Source: Zonotrichia leucophrys gambelii (lineage: Eukaryota; Chordata; Aves; Passeriformes; Passerellidae). From it: a stretch of 64,000 nt of DNA. Shown one piece after another: positions 26,901 to 41,369 of this stretch (its first letter is position 1; every line of letters begins with the position of its first letter). A program made the translations under genes and the position numbers. The stretch is from NCBI RefSeq assembly GCF_028769735.1, contig NC_088173.1:23810038-23874037 (forward strand), read 5' to 3'. The notes beneath the pieces are model-generated. The model did no database searches. It worked only from the letters and a program-made list of their open reading frames with translations, and was not told the origin of the DNA.

Positions 26901-29900
26901 TTGTGCATTTTACATCAAGATTAGGCTTTCTAACATTAACCTCAGTGAGAGCTTGCTGCTGAAATCCATGTTCCCAGTTAAAAAATATGTCAGGTGTGAG
27001 AAGAGGAGAATAAAATTCTTGCAATACCCTCATGTCTCTCCTGGTGGAGAAACACATTACAGACCCCAGTGGCAGACGATTTCTACCTGAGGATTTTTGC
27101 TGACAGCCAGTGCATTTATTGATTACCACCACATGACGCTCAACAAAAGATCTAATAACAGACTAGTCAACACGTAGCCTGGGGATCTATCTGGATGCTT
27201 AAAAATCTAGTACAGGCATTTGGAAAGGATTTATCAGGGCTCTCGGCTGCTTCTGGTGCTGTAGGTCCAAGTTCTGCCCTGGTGGCAATGCCTGGCCCTG
27301 CCTGCCCTGGCTTGACCTTGTTGCTGCCCTCACCTCCCAGCTTGCCTTCCCCTGGGGAGGAGCCCAGATTTGCTGCATCCCTACAGAGTTGAGTAGGAGA
27401 CGATTTTAGAACATCTCTTTTAAATGTCAAACCACTTTCCCCAGCTGAACATGTTACATGGTAATGGGTTATTTCTTGGCCCTTGGTTCAAGGCCAGACC
27501 GTACATTTTATGCTCAGTGTGGGAAAAGGAGTGAAATTTTTTTCCTGCCTTTTTTCTGTTCTGTTTTGCTCTATAAGCCGAGCAATTATGGTCATACACC
27601 AAAAAAGGCTTTCCAGCTGTGGAAAGTCCCACAGGAGAAATTTTGAGGAAAAAATTCCCTCTGGAGTATTTTGCTAGAGGGTTGATCTTTGCTTAGTGCA
27701 CTGTCAATGCAGATAAGTGACCTTCTGCAGAAAGCACTACCAGACAGAACTCCAGATGTGACAATATGACACCATTGGTGACAGTCACATGCCATCAAAC
27801 ACCTGACCCTCAGGAATATCACCTGTCCCTGAATCTCCAATGGAAACATGATACCAGGCCTGGCCACTCCCCAAGGTAGATTGCAAGGAGGTCCAAACAT
27901 AAGAAAAAATACATGGTGCTAAAATGGTAAAAATGTCCTAAAGATATTTCCAAGAAATCCATTAAATGCACAAGATGTATCAGGCTTCTGACAGCAGCTA
28001 GCCCCATCCAGATGAAATAGGACTGCAGCTGCTAGAGTACAAGGACTGTGTGATTTACAAAATGATTTCTGGGATGTTCTAGCCTTGGGCTCAATATTGA
28101 TTCACTTTCTATGTCCTGGACAAAGAGCAGTGCTCAGAGCAACACGTGATGCACTTTTCTGAAGGCTTCTTATCATGGGACCAGACCAACTCTTATTTAG
28201 GATGTTTCCAGTAGGATTTGCTCAAAGCCTCTGTCAAAATATCTCAGCACTGCTCCCAGTAATGATTAGAAATATTGAGAGGTTTTTCATGAATATATAG
28301 ATACATGAACAAACACAGATACATCATCCAAATTTCTGGCACTTTTATCTTTATATAGACTGCAACACTCTGTGATAGTATTAGATAGGAGTAATTTGAT
28401 ACTCAACACTTCACCCTATACCTGCACCCATGTCCTTAATCCATGGGACCAGCCATGGACAGCACTGCGATTCTCAAACCACTGAAAAAATTCTAGCAGC
28501 TCCCATCCCCTCCAAAAACCACAATTTAGCAGAATTACATTTTCTTCTTCCTCTCCAGATGTTCAATTCACACACGCTCCTGGACTTCCCTTCCCTCAAA
28601 ACGTCCTGATATGAAGATTGGATTCAGCCCAGAAGCAACAGGACAAAGAAGAGTTACTGACCAAAGTGCAATTTTATTCCAAGTTTCCTACATCCCTTAA
28701 GTCCACACTGAAACTCCCTGTCCTCTTATTCAGCAAAGGGCAGTGCTGGAGGCAGTGGGATACCAGCAAGAGGAGAGGAAAGGCAGGGGTGGGCAATGAT
28801 GTAACCAGGGCTGATGCAATTAAATGTCCTAGCTCCCACCTTTCCTTTCTGGCTCCAGACACAGCTTCAAAACATCTGAGGCTGCAGGAAAAATTCAATC
28901 CAGCAGTAATTTGCAAGGGAAATACAATTAGCGCATTAAGATTATTTCACTAAATGATTTCTTTTGCTCCATCACAATAGTGCCTTCCCTGACTACTGCT
29001 AAAAAGGTCTGTAAACTCCACAGGGGACAGGCTGAAAAACACCACCAAGAGTTACTTGATGGCTGGCTTTTTACACAGAGGCTCTGCTGGAGTCCTGTGT
29101 CTTTGACTAAAGTGTGTGCACTGTTGCCACATGTTAAACCTTTCAGAAAGGCTGTGGAGAAAGAGGGGCTGCCACTAGGATGTTGGATATGAAAGCACTT
29201 TCTGCATCCCAGGGATATGGAGGACATTTTTCATTGGTTTTTTCTCCTTTTTGTTTTTTTCCAAATCAAATTGCATATTATTTTAAAATCTTTTATTTTG
29301 AACTAGCAACATGAGCACTTTTTAGTTTATCTAACTCTGACATCTAGTGCCTAAGTCCACATCTCATATTAACAGCAACAAAAGCCTAAAGCAGCCCTAG
29401 AGACCAAAACCCAAAGCATTCCATGAGTCCATGACAATGGTTTTCTTTGCACTACAGGTATCAAAACCATTATTCCTTTTGTGCTAATAATTCATTTTCA
29501 CAGAAATGTTGGAAGAATCATGGAAGAAACTGTTTGAAGAAGTTCATTTGCAGATACTGTCATTATAAATACCATTTCAGCTGTCCTTTATAGGATGCTA
29601 CACACCAGCATTTCCTGGGACTGGCATCTGAATCTGAGTTTTCTTCAGCAGCACTCCAAGTTTTTGACAAGGCTTTTTATGTGATCAGTTTATCTTAACT
29701 TTCAAAGTAACATATACTAACTCAGCTACTCAGACTTATTACAGCTACCTACCACCTCTTCTTCTGATGAAACACCAAAACAGATGCACTTTAAAGGAGA
29801 AAGGAATTCCAGCAGAATGAACATGAAAGCAGAAGATAAGCTGTCCCAGATACAGCCATCTGTGATAGGCACAAAGCCTTAGTATTTAATAGATTTAATA

Positions 29901-32033
29901 CAGTTGTATTTTTACTTAGATTATATTTCTATTTCTATTTATTGTTATTGTTATTCTAATTATTGTTATATTTCCATAGACACTAGTGATTTTAAACCAT
30001 ATCTTTATTTAATCATTATTTAGTCTAAGACAAAAAACCTTAGTATTTCTGAGCTGCAATGAAAACTATGCCCCTTTGTTGCATATTTCCCATTACAACT
30101 AAAGTAAAACATGAGTTAACATGCAGTCCCTTCCTGCAATCCAGTGCCAAAGAATCTGTCCATCCGTCCACAGCTCCCTGCAAGAGTGAGTTAGCCTTTT
30201 CACTGATCTCATGTCACAAATCCACTGATGGGAAGGGCTCAGATAAACTGAATTACAGGATATAACCTGGAGGGCAAAGAACTCCCCACACAACGGTTTA
30301 TGACCAGCAACAGTGACTGTAGGAATTCAACCATTCTTACCCTATGAAGTCTGAAATTCAGAAGAGGGAGAGGAAAAGAGTGAGGAGCAGGTTGCACGCC
30401 TTGCACACACCATTGTGTCAAGAGGATACTCAAGCAGTTACCAGGGAACCACTGCAGCCCCATGTTTTAGCTTGGATTATGATTAGTGCTCACATAAGAC
30501 CTGTTGCTAAAACAAAGAATATTATTTGCAGTTCTGGGAGGCAAGCAAAGGGGCATGGGCTCTGCCTATACCTTGGACTAAGATGCCAAAGCCCTTTGCT
30601 TACTTACAGAGTACCATATCAAAAGGGCTGATAAGACAAGACAAGAAATTTGTAGGAGTTAATTTCTGTAGAATTAAAAATGCTAGAAATAAAATCATTT
30701 TACCAAAGATGGAGACCACTTTTCAACACAACTCCTGATTGATTACCTGTTTTGATCAAATATTTAAGCCATTCTTGTCTAAACTGCATAAAGATAGAAA
30801 AAGACTTATTAAAAGAGCTCTCTGTGTTTCTTGGCAACAGATTGTTTGGTTTGTCTGAGTGAGATGCATTTTCATAGGACCTCTGATGGAGCTTAGTAGG
30901 AAGGTAACACACACAAAAGTAATTTGACTTGGCAGTCTGAACTAAATGGTTGCAGAGTGATGAATGACCATTTTCATATTTATATAGTATTTGCATTATT
31001 TGTATAGTACTTTTTAAAAATAGTAGCACTTCTAGATTTTCTGTAACAGAACTCAAAGAACTTACAGTATCCCTGGAAAGGCAATTCTGTGTTCTGCCAA
31101 AATGGTCAACAGGGACTTAGGCCCGAAAGGAGTCAACCTTCCCACAGGCTGCAAGATATTCTTGGCCTTTCAATTATGCGAAAATCTGGGAGACTACAGG
31201 AAACAGATGTGTGCTTCCTCTGTATTTCCTCCTCCCAGTTCTTGAATGAATAAATTGGGACCAATCTTCCAAATGCTACAAACAGAAGACTTCACTGTCC
31301 TTCCCATGCTAATGATGCAGTGAGTGAGTGCATGGTGTAGTATGGCACAGAACACCGGCTGTGATCATGGCTATAAACACAGTGGGAGCCCAGACACAAC
31401 TCTACACATGGCCACAGCAGCACATCCTCGAAAATGAATCATTCCTTATATAATATATACTCCAAATAAGTCACTTCCAGATATTTGTGAATATTTGTGG
31501 TGTTACAAGGCTTTATGATCTCCCACATTTATCAGTAGCTCATTCCAAGAGCACAGGACTTTGAAAGAAATCAAACCTTTCATTACAAAGAGGAACTCAG
31601 CTTAGATGGTCCTTAGGTCCTCCCCAACAATGGACCTTAACAAACAGACATCACACCTTAAGCAGACAGACAACAGACAAAACTCTATATAACATCAGTC
31701 TTTCAGATTTTCTAAATTGCGGTTGAAGATGTTCACCAATAGCAACCTCTGTTAAAGGCCTCATCTCATCTGACTTTAGGCCCTTGCTTGTTAGCTCAGC
31801 TAAGCAGCTCTAGCAATAAAAAGCCAAAATCCACAAGCAACTTCTCTTGCTTTTAGGCAAACTGAAAGCAGAAAAAAATGCATTTAGGGTCAATCCTTCA
31901 CCAATATTTTGATGTATTTTTTCCTCTTCTTAAACGCCTTATCTCAGAGGTGCTACCACCACCACTGATGAGCTTGGCCTTGGCCAGAAGTGGGTCTGTT
32001 TTCGAATTGGCTGCTCCACTGGACATAGGGGAG

Positions 32034-32057
32034 CAGAAAGCTTTTCAGAAAGCTTTT
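32034..32057. repeat. Two-copy 12-bp tandem repeat
   Basis: CAGAAAGCTTTT occurs twice in direct succession. Confidence 0.95.
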
Positions 32058-35000
32058 CCTGCACCTCCTCACAGAAGTCACCTCTTTAGCCCCACCTCCA
32101 CTCCTCCAGCTGTTAAAACCCAGTCAAACAAAAACAACAGAGATAAAGAAACTTTACATCTGAAATCTTTTTACCAAACTTTAAAAACTAGTCTAACTAG
32201 TATATTAATGCTGATTTTCCATAAACACATTTAAAATTTAAATGTTTGAAGTTTAGGGTTTTTCCACTACATCAGAGAAGATGGTGACGCTTTCTTCCCC
32301 AGAGAACCCAAAATACAGCTTGTATATTATTTAAATTAATTAAAAATTACATAACTAGTAGAAGTAATTTTATGGTACAGTCTGGGAAGGAAGCTGGAAA
32401 TACTGATACCTTAGGGGAAATGCAAATAGCAAAATGTAATTAGTCATATTAATTTCTGGCCAAAATAATAGGTTTTGTATCTAAACACTTATTAAAACTT
32501 TTACTAAGTGACAACAACTGGAAAAGACTTTCTAATTGTAACCAAGAGACAGCAATAATGATGCTTGGCTGTTGCACATCTTATCAGGCAGTGCATTTTC
32601 TGAAATGTTGAGGAGGATTCATGATGGGTCTCAAGTCAGGTCTCAGGAGACAAAACATCTTTTGAAAATCCAGGATTCATTCTTGAACCACTTGAACCAC
32701 CAGCATTAGTTTGACTGACTTGTGATATTTAATTTGATTGTGTGATCAACTCACAGCAAGGGAACAGAAGCTCTGTCATTAAAACAAAGGGAGTATTGTA
32801 CAAAACTCGCTTTTTTCAGCGAAGATTCACAGCACTCTACCACTGACTTCTGTTTATACTCAGTGCCACTCATGGCTTCTCCAAAAAATTGATTTAATCT
32901 GAATGTAAGAAGCCGCTGCAGAAGTAAACCTTGCTGGCCTCTCACAGATAGTTTCAGATATCTCCCACTAGTGATGGTACCAAAGAGCAGCTTGGCTCTG
33001 CCTCAGAGCTCATCTGCTGAAGCAGAGGTTTCAGCCCTCCTGCACCCTGTTTGGCACCTCTGCAGACTGCAGAAACCAACATGTGCCCTTGGTCTGGCTG
33101 CATGGAGCACCTGGGGCTTTCTTCTCCTGCTGGAAGAGCTTTCAGACACGGTGCAGAGCTACTGAAACCCCTGCAGCCACCAGCAGAGGTGTGACAGTCC
33201 TGGACACATCTTGGAGCTGTTTCTCACTCCAGGGGAAGAGCTGGGAGTGTTCGTGGCAGAGCTGGCAAACAGCTTGGACTAACAGAGCACTTTCAGAGTT
33301 AATTTTTTCTGAATTTTGCACATTTATCAATTTTCATGCATTTTCACATAGATTAAGACACAGTCTTAAGCAACTGCTTTCCTCTGTAACAGATGTTGTG
33401 AAGATAAACTCCTTGTATCAACACATGGTAGACATCATCTGCACAGCAAAAAATCTTTAGTTTTTCCTCATTGAAAGAATCCAGGTCCTCTTATCTGCTG
33501 AGTCTTCATCAGACCTGGATGGTACCATGTTGATACAGATTACCAGCTTCATTTTTCTTCCTATACCTCTTTCACATTTTTTTCCAAACTGAAGCAATAG
33601 CACTGAATTCAAAGGCAACCTGAGTAATTGTAAATACTATTTTTAGTTGTATGATGAAGAAATAGACCCTTTCAGTGTTGTCATCAGTATTAAAAGCATA
33701 CATATGAATTTATTTTGGAAAAAATCAAATATGAATATACTGATGGTGTACTTCAGGGCTAAACATCAAAATGGGTAAGACTGATTCAGGCATTCCAAAA
33801 CTGATGCATTATTTAATCTTTATTTTTCAGAAATACAACCCAAAACCCAGCCTTAATAAATGCAAAATAATGAGTGACCCTCCAGAATTTCTTGAAAAGT
33901 TCTCATCCAGAATAATCAGACTGAATTAATCTCTTAGAATAAAGTAAAATTCCCCCATGTGAGCAGAAGCTGGGGGCGGGGGGGTGTGTTTTAGTCAGTA
34001 TTACAGAATTTCCAAACAATCTCCAAGACAGTTATCCTTACTAAGTAACTCTCCAGTTTTTCCATGAACTTGGACCAAAATCCACAGTTAATAGTCACTC
34101 TTCCCCAGCCCATAACTCTGGGCAGAAGTACTATAATATACTAATTTGAGCTAACTCTGCTACAGGATTTCAAGAAGAAAGGTTATTTTTTCCCCTTCCT
34201 TTGGCAGCTTATTTTAAGGTGTCAATTTGAATTTTTGGCACTACATCAAATCTTTCTGCAGAAAAGCTGTTTCTATTCTCCACAGGACTCTTAAATGTAG
34301 AAGCAATATACTTCATTCTCCACAAATTGTAATTTTTTCCATTATCCCATTACTATAATTTTACACAATGGTCTTAACAGTCTTCTTGGCTCTGCCTTAC
34401 CAGAAGAAAGAGGTTCATTAATTTGTTGTGTCTTGATAACATTTTTACCATGAAGAAGATGCCAGTCTTTGGTACACACAGTTTGCTTTGCAGCAGAAAA
34501 GAGAAGAGCAGTAGTTGTGGTTGCACTGTGAAAACACATCTATTTCACAGCTCTGTATTTCATGGGAAAAATAAATCTAATAACTGCAGCAATTATAATC
34601 ATGGCAATGATGTGTGCAGTGACATTTTGCAACGCAGGAAAAATTTCAGACCAACCTTGACTGCAAGTATCCCTGTGTGACAAAAAATGCCCCTGAATGG
34701 TCCCTGTCTGAAATGTCCAGTGCAGATGAATAAGGGCCCATATTTTTTCTCACAAAGGCTGCCATCTTACTGCTATAAATCCCTCTACCAGCATGTCTCT
34801 CTGGACTACAATGTGCTGCTAAACGGCAGCCACACTTCATAAGCTCAGAAAATGGAGAGTATTAAGTAATGTAGCAATATAAAGCAATTCACTGGGAAAA
34901 TGCACAATTCAACAAATCTGTTCTCCCAATTTTAGATGCTTCATTGCTCCATAGTGCCTTATCCCAAGGTCTGAACTGCAGTGGTACTTCAAGTAATCCC

Positions 35001-38000
35001 AGTTGGAGCAAGGCACTCAGGGAAAGTGAAGACTTCTGACTTGAGCTGCACAGGATTCAGGCTGTGTCCAGCAGTATTTCCTCTGCAGTGTAAATTATTC
35101 TTATTGTGTCAGCTCGGGACACTGGGAAAGCAAAACATTTAGAAATGGGATATCACATCCAACTTACCATCATAACTGTTTGGGAGGAGAGACACAACTG
35201 CTGTGCTTTTTCTGCTCAGCCAGGAATGAACCTGACATTTTGGATTTTAAAACCAATTAATCATGGCTTCAATCAGTTTTGATCAGTAAGCAAATGTTTC
35301 ATTCTATTCCTTGTATAACTTTATTGAAAGCAGGAGTCAGATTTTTAAGAATTTTTTGGTTGTATGTTTGGTTTTGAGAGCTATTGCCTTCCAGAAACAG
35401 CTGCTTAAGAGGTCAACCTGTGCTGGCAAAGGGGAGCACAGCAAAACTCCCAGGCAGTGAACTGCAACATCTGCCCTGGGGAGATGGCAGCTCCCCTCAT
35501 GGAACACAAAATCATGCTACCATTGTTCCCTTCAGCTTTCCAGTCTCAGAGAAAGCTTCAAACTGCTGTCCTAAAAGAGGGCACCCCTTGCCAGAAAGCA
35601 CTGAGAGAGACTACAGGAGAGACTGGACTCTCAGCTTGAAGGACATTTGCTGAACTTCCTACAATCAGGAGCTCACAGCTAGTCTTGTGCAAGGAGAAGG
35701 TTTCAGTGTGTTTTCTTGCCCCTGCACAGGATTCAGAGCAGCTGGTAGGATTAAACACTTACCATGCCTTTTCTGCTGCACCAACAGTTTTGCCATCTGT
35801 ATGTTAACAGCCTTAGCTTTATAACATTCAGTGATATAATTGTCTGAGCTGAAAGATGACTGAAATACAAGCTTTTATAAAATGAGCATTTTCCAAATCA
35901 CTGTGCCATGAAACAGTCACTTAAGCTAACTAGAGGAAAAAGATACCAGTTCAGAAGTTCAGGTGAACTTGAAAACAAAAGAGAAAAGCAGATCATACAT
36001 CATGAGATCAAACATCTCATTCTGTTCTGTTGAATCAGTACTCCAGTGCGACAAATGGCTCAAACCGTCCTAGAATGCCCCAGCAAAAAAACCCAAATCT
36101 ATTCCAGACTCAGTTTGTACCCATACTAATGCTGACAAGAGCTTGCCTGATCAATTAGTGCAGGTCCTTACCAAGCAGGGAACTGCCCTGGCTGCCCTGC
36201 AGGTCCTGCAAGAGTGAAAGCCTGTTAGCCCACGTTGAACATCAGGTGTCAGCAGAAACAGCTGCATGGAGAGGCCAACAGCTCCACAGACTTGCAGGGT
36301 GAATGGAAATACTCAATTTCACTTGCATTTGCAGCACAGCACTGCTGAATTTAAGTCAGTCCCCAGTTCTTAAGGCCTTGAAATAACTGTGCAAAATTGT
36401 AGGGTTGTTATTAACACTGCTGGGGAAAGTAATGCTGTAAGAACCTCTCAACAGGTTCGTCTGTTCTTTTCTTCATCTTCTTCCTGCTTTAAAAAGGCTG
36501 ATAGAGGCAAACAGAGGATGATACTCTTTTGCCTACTGAGATCCTGTGTATTGAAGCTTCAGCTCAATCATCTGTGAAGCTTTTCAGAAATCTTCAGCAC
36601 TGCAGCAAAATTTAGCACGGATTAGCTTCCAGCTGGGAAAATAATAGGTAGAAGTTTTGTGCCTTTATTCATGGGAGAACAAACACATGGATATCTCTAT
36701 ATGATTTCTTTTATGTGTATAAATAATTGACAATAAGTTGATGGTGGGGAAGGTGGCAGTGATTTTGAAATTCAGCCCTGTACCTGCATCATAGTATGCT
36801 TAAATCTTTTGGTCTCATACCTACATATAGCCTTACTCCTTCAACCAAGAGATGCAAAGAAATTACTACAGTGAGCATTTTTAATCTGGAAATTTATTTC
36901 TAGGTTGCTGCAGCATTTGCAGCACCTAAAGTTAGATAGAAAGAGAAACAAAAGCATTGGATTTAAATTCCATGTCCTGTTACAATCTATTTAAATTACT
37001 GCAGCTTAAAACCCTATGTAGCCACTGGGAATTACACTGGAAATAAGTAAAACCTGTGATTGCCTTGCCCAAAAATTTAAGCTGATACCTGTAACAGTTT
37101 CACAGAGTTTTTGCTCAGGCTAAGCATGCTTACAGCAAAATTATGCACCTGGTGCTCCTACAGGTCAGGCCCAGCAGCCCCCTTGCACAGAGCCCTTTTG
37201 GGAACTTTTGATAATCTCAGGAGTGTGCTCCTTCTTATTCCAGAGAAAAAGAGCACTATGCCAGGTCCTCAGCACCCAAAAACAAAAGTTCCCTGGGGGT
37301 CCTACAGGACCAGCTGCCCATTGCTGTCAGCTGGGGCTTGGGCAGGTCAGGACCCAGACAGGATCTCCCAGGACCAGCAGCTTACAGCTGAGTGAGAGGG
37401 TAGGCAGGACCCTGCATTGTTGTGTTCCTGATGTTCCTCAAGGAAAAGAAGCCACAACAGCTCATTTTCCTATTGCTCTTGGGGAGTTGTGATGGATGTG
37501 CACTTTTGAAAGCTCAGTCAGGTAAGGGAATTCCATTTTTATGTGATTTTTTTTTTTTCTGAGATATCTTTGACATTCCTTGTAGAATGCCAGTATGCTT
37601 TAAGCATCCTTGTTTCTTGTGATGACTGGGTTTTACTGGTGCTTTAGTTCCTACCTATATTGTGTCTCAGCAAGTCAGGTCTCAAAGCTATTGCCAGTGA
37701 GGAGCATTTTAACCAATGCTCTGGTCCATGATGCACTTAAACTGAGGGTTAAATTCTGGCTGCAGAAATCCTGTTGGAGAAGGTGAAGAAAACAACTTAT
37801 TTGTAGCTGAATGGTTTGAGCACAAAGTTGTTGTACTGGTTGTTTACTTGCTATGTAAACTGAGAAATATGAATGCCTGAGCTCTGCTTTTTTTCTTCCA
37901 TGGTTGTACTTTTTTAGCTGTTTTGCCAAGCTCTTTTGCCTGCACCTGACAGGGTGTACTCTAGTGTGGGAGGAATAAGTCGGAAATGCCGTCCCAAAAT

Positions 38001-38139
38001 ATCCCTCTCTGTCAACATTTAGCATTTTTTCAGTAGATGCAGAAAACTTCCCTGTTGGGAAGGAGAGCAAATGGTCCATCCTAATTTTTTTTCTAGCAGA
38101 GGGAAACATTGAGGGGGAAAAAAAAAGTGCCTGTGCAAA

Positions 38140-38168
38140 GGGTGTGGGGGGGTGGGGGAAAAGTGGGG
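38140..38168 (+). other. G-quadruplex motif
   Basis: Four G-runs of 3, 7, 5 and 4 are separated by loops TGT, T and AAAAGT. This satisfies the usual G3+N1-7 rule on the plus strand. Confidence 0.8.
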
Positions 38169-38715
38169 AATGAAACAATTCATATATTTACATTCTGGGA
38201 CGAGGAAATGAATGATATTCCCCAACACTCCAGTTGATAGTACCACAGTGGTAGCTGATTAGAAGAGGAAGCATTTATGTTAATGATCTTATTTTGTGAT
38301 TCAATTTCTTTCAAATTCTACCATCTGTTTTAAAATTCATGTTTCTCTTAGGACGCTAATAAGTACACGTGGTTTAATGCTGCATGCTAGTCACCAGTAG
38401 CTCTTGCTGATTTAAATGAAAATTGTATTTTGCCTGAATCTCGTCTGCTAGATTTGGTCCCTGTTGGAATTAGAGTTTCTGGAAACTGCTGGAGAGAGAA
38501 AGATTTATAGCAAGATATGTTTGCATGCCTCTTCTGCTTTATTTGGAAATGGTCTGTCAAAAGTGAGACTGAACTTGGTTATGTTTGAAACTGTGTTTTG
38601 GGCCAGGGGACTCATTTATGGTAGGCCAGTGTCTGGCTTTCTTCATTAGCTGCTGCATGGCAGTTTTTGTGATTAAAAGTGGCACTGTTTGGGTATTTGT
38701 TTTATAAGTGAAAAT

Positions 38716-38783
38716 TTATCTGGCCATTACTAAACACAAGTCATCCAAAAGGGAAAGACTTGTGTTTAGTAATAGCCAGATAA
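38716..38783. repeat. Long near-perfect inverted repeat (27-bp arms, 14-nt loop)
   Basis: The left arm, 38716-38742, includes GGCCATTACTAAACACAAGT. The right arm, 38757-38783, includes ACTTGTGTTTAGTAATAGCC. The arms are reverse complements except for one pair (C at 38725 against A at 38774). In a minus-strand RNA that pair becomes G-U, so the stem would be continuous. The loop is 38743-38756. No flanking transposon was recognised. Confidence 0.95.
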
Positions 38784-41369
38784 TTAAGTTGTTGAATGTG
38801 AAGTTTCTTCCCAAGCAAGGAAGGAAGTCAGTGGTTTTGAACAGTTTTGTGAAGCTTTTCAAAGAGGTGGGGGTGAATGCTTTGCATTCAGGTTTTATAC
38901 AAAACTTTTAATACCTAAGACCTTCGATGGCTGTGACACAAAACTAGTCTGATGGTGGAAGTTTGCAGCAACATCACACCTCCTCCCTTGAAGCTAAGAG
39001 TTTTAAGTTTTCATTTAAGACTTTTCTGCAATAAAAGAGCTTCTGTGAATTTGTGTGTGAAGCATTTATTTAGGCAGCTGTTCAAACTGATGGCAGGGAA
39101 CAGGAGCAAATATGGGGTCCTCAGCTCAGCCCCACAACAGGAACAGAAATAGAAACTATTTTTTTATAGCCATATGAATGGCCATCACTTTATCTAGAGT
39201 CTTCAATAAGCAAAGAATACAGTCAAATGCTGAATTTGGCTGGTTCCTGCAGATCTCTATGACTCACCTCTGCTAAAATTAGTTAATCTTCATTTGTAAC
39301 TTCTTCTTGTAAACACAATTAAAAACCCTAGAAGACCAATGAACATCAAAGACTTTTTTTTTTCTTGAAAGCAAACTTGAAAATTAATGCCATTTACTGG
39401 TGTCTCTGGTAATGCAAAAAGATGGACTGTGGATGAGCAAGCTGCAGTATTTTGTGTCTCTCCCTGGTGTCACCTCAGACTCACTGCTGCTGGGTCATGT
39501 GTGAGAAGATAGAAACCCTAAACAGGAAATTTGATGCAGGTTTAAATCCCAGTAGACAGTGCCTTTGTTCTATAGCCAGAGTAAAAATGTAAAAGTTAAC
39601 ATTAACCTTGCCATTTGAACTCATAGTGACAGACATAATCATTATTTAGTTTAACTAAACCAAACAAACTTCAACAAATATATATTTTTAAAGTTTAGGC
39701 CTTTCTTTCAGTTGTTTTTCTGTAAAGCCTTTCTCTCTTTGAAGATGATTATTGAGATAACAGTATTTTCATCTGAAATAAACACTGTACCAGCCAAGAG
39801 ATTTTTGTGCTACAGAAAAATAGACACATCTTCCCAAAACTGTGGATTCTTTTTCCTAAAAGAGTGACCCTTAACTCAATTTTAGCTCAGTTCAATTCAT
39901 AGTTGGACAGTAATATTAAGCAGCTGAAGAAGATCCCAGGATTTGCATTTTTGTCTTTTTTTAGTACCAAAAAAATCATCATGAATAATTTCATTTTGAA
40001 TGTAGTAATAAAACTTAATCAGAAATAACTGTCCTTAATTCTGAATACTAGAAATCATATACAAGCCTTACATCTTAAAAAACCTCATTTGCTAAGAGGA
40101 TTAGATGGGATCTTCTCATTCCATTTAATCTGCTTTACTAATAAAGTATAAATACTCATTTGAATTATGTCAGGCTCACTGTGCACCTCATCCCAAGGGA
40201 TGCTGAGTGTCTGGGCCCATGTGGACCACCACAGATGTCCTGCTCCAGCATCACTCCTGCTTTCTGAGCTGCCTGCTTTGGCCAGAGCTCTTCTGCTCTC
40301 TCTAGTCCTGGCTTTGGTTATATGCAGTCAGTGTTTCTTCCAAGCTGGCCTCCAGCACACTGCAGTTCTTTTGATGTTTGTGCTGGAAAAGGATGCTGCA
40401 GCAGATTTCACGGGGCATCAAGGCTGTGTGGGCATGTCTGTACTTGGGTTTCTACTCTGTGTATTCACTTGGGCCTTATAATTCTGTGTTTCAGGAGGCA
40501 TTGTATAACATGAAGTGAGATAAAAACTGCAGGTGTTTGTGTCCTGCTGGCAGTCATGGGTGGGTAGAACAATCACATGCACAGAAAAATCTGGGATTTC
40601 AACACCAGTACTGAGTGAGTCATGCAATGTAACTACAGCAAAAATTTGGCCACTCAAGGTGTCACCAGCCCCCACCATTTGATAATATAAAATGTTGGTG
40701 GAAAGGGTGAGAACTCTGCTTTGGCATGTGTCATAGTCAGGGGTTTGCAAATTATGACTAAAAATGATACTGTGAGGTGAGAATTGAAATGGGTGTGGGT
40801 GGGGAAACAGAGGAAGAGGACAATGTATTGGGGCACCCAGTGCAAATGGGACAGTGATGACATGAAATTGCTGCTGCTGCCTCTGCAGTGAATTCAGTGA
40901 AGTGCACTTTCATCCAGTGATCAGGAGTACAGAAACAAGCTGAAAAGCATATTTTAGGTAGCTCCATCCAAGCAGTTTTCCTTTTAGTGGTTTTTACATC
41001 ATTACAGTGCAGCACTGTGCCAATAAATGAGATTGATAGCTGGTCTCCTGGAACACAGTGCCTCAGCAATTATCCAGGATAGCTTGCCAGTTTTCCTGGG
41101 TCTGCCAGAAATAGGCTCTGAGCCACATGTGGCACCTTTGGAGCAACAGGACACCCTGGAGGCATCTGACTGTACAAACAGAGGGGCACATCCAGTCATG
41201 GAGTGGGGAAACTGAGAATGTCATGAAGGAAGAAAACAGCTGGAAATTGTTTGCACTGAAGAAGAGCTCACCTGATATACCATTACCACCAGTCTCCCCT
41301 CGAGATTTTCCTTAAGAAAGTGGGAGTCATCGCTTGAGATGAGATGGGCAGCATTGCTGGAGAAAGTCT
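38784..41369. other. Intergenic, mostly unique sequence
   Basis: No gene or recognised repeat. A GC-richer patch at about 40170-40480 holds an unrecognised 104-codon frame. Confidence 0.55.

Larger units (their letters stand above)
11076..38139. other. Intergenic gene desert
   Basis: Unique AT-rich sequence with minor tandem and inverted repeats (listed separately) and several GC-richer patches (about 12650-12960, 14240-14960, 24340-24760, 27200-27400, 32950-33330). Reading frames of up to about 139 codons in those patches overlap in several frames and resemble no known protein. A 167-codon minus-strand frame at 37675-38178 is likewise unrecognised. Confidence 0.55.

Noticed and set aside
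33970..33990. G-rich run considered as a G-quadruplex
   Set aside because: It has only two separated long G-runs, not four.
37675..38178. 167-codon minus-strand frame
   Set aside because: No recognisable domain. It overlaps the G-run region that gives it low-complexity PPTP/FSPS residues, and a frame this long can occur by chance over 64 kb.
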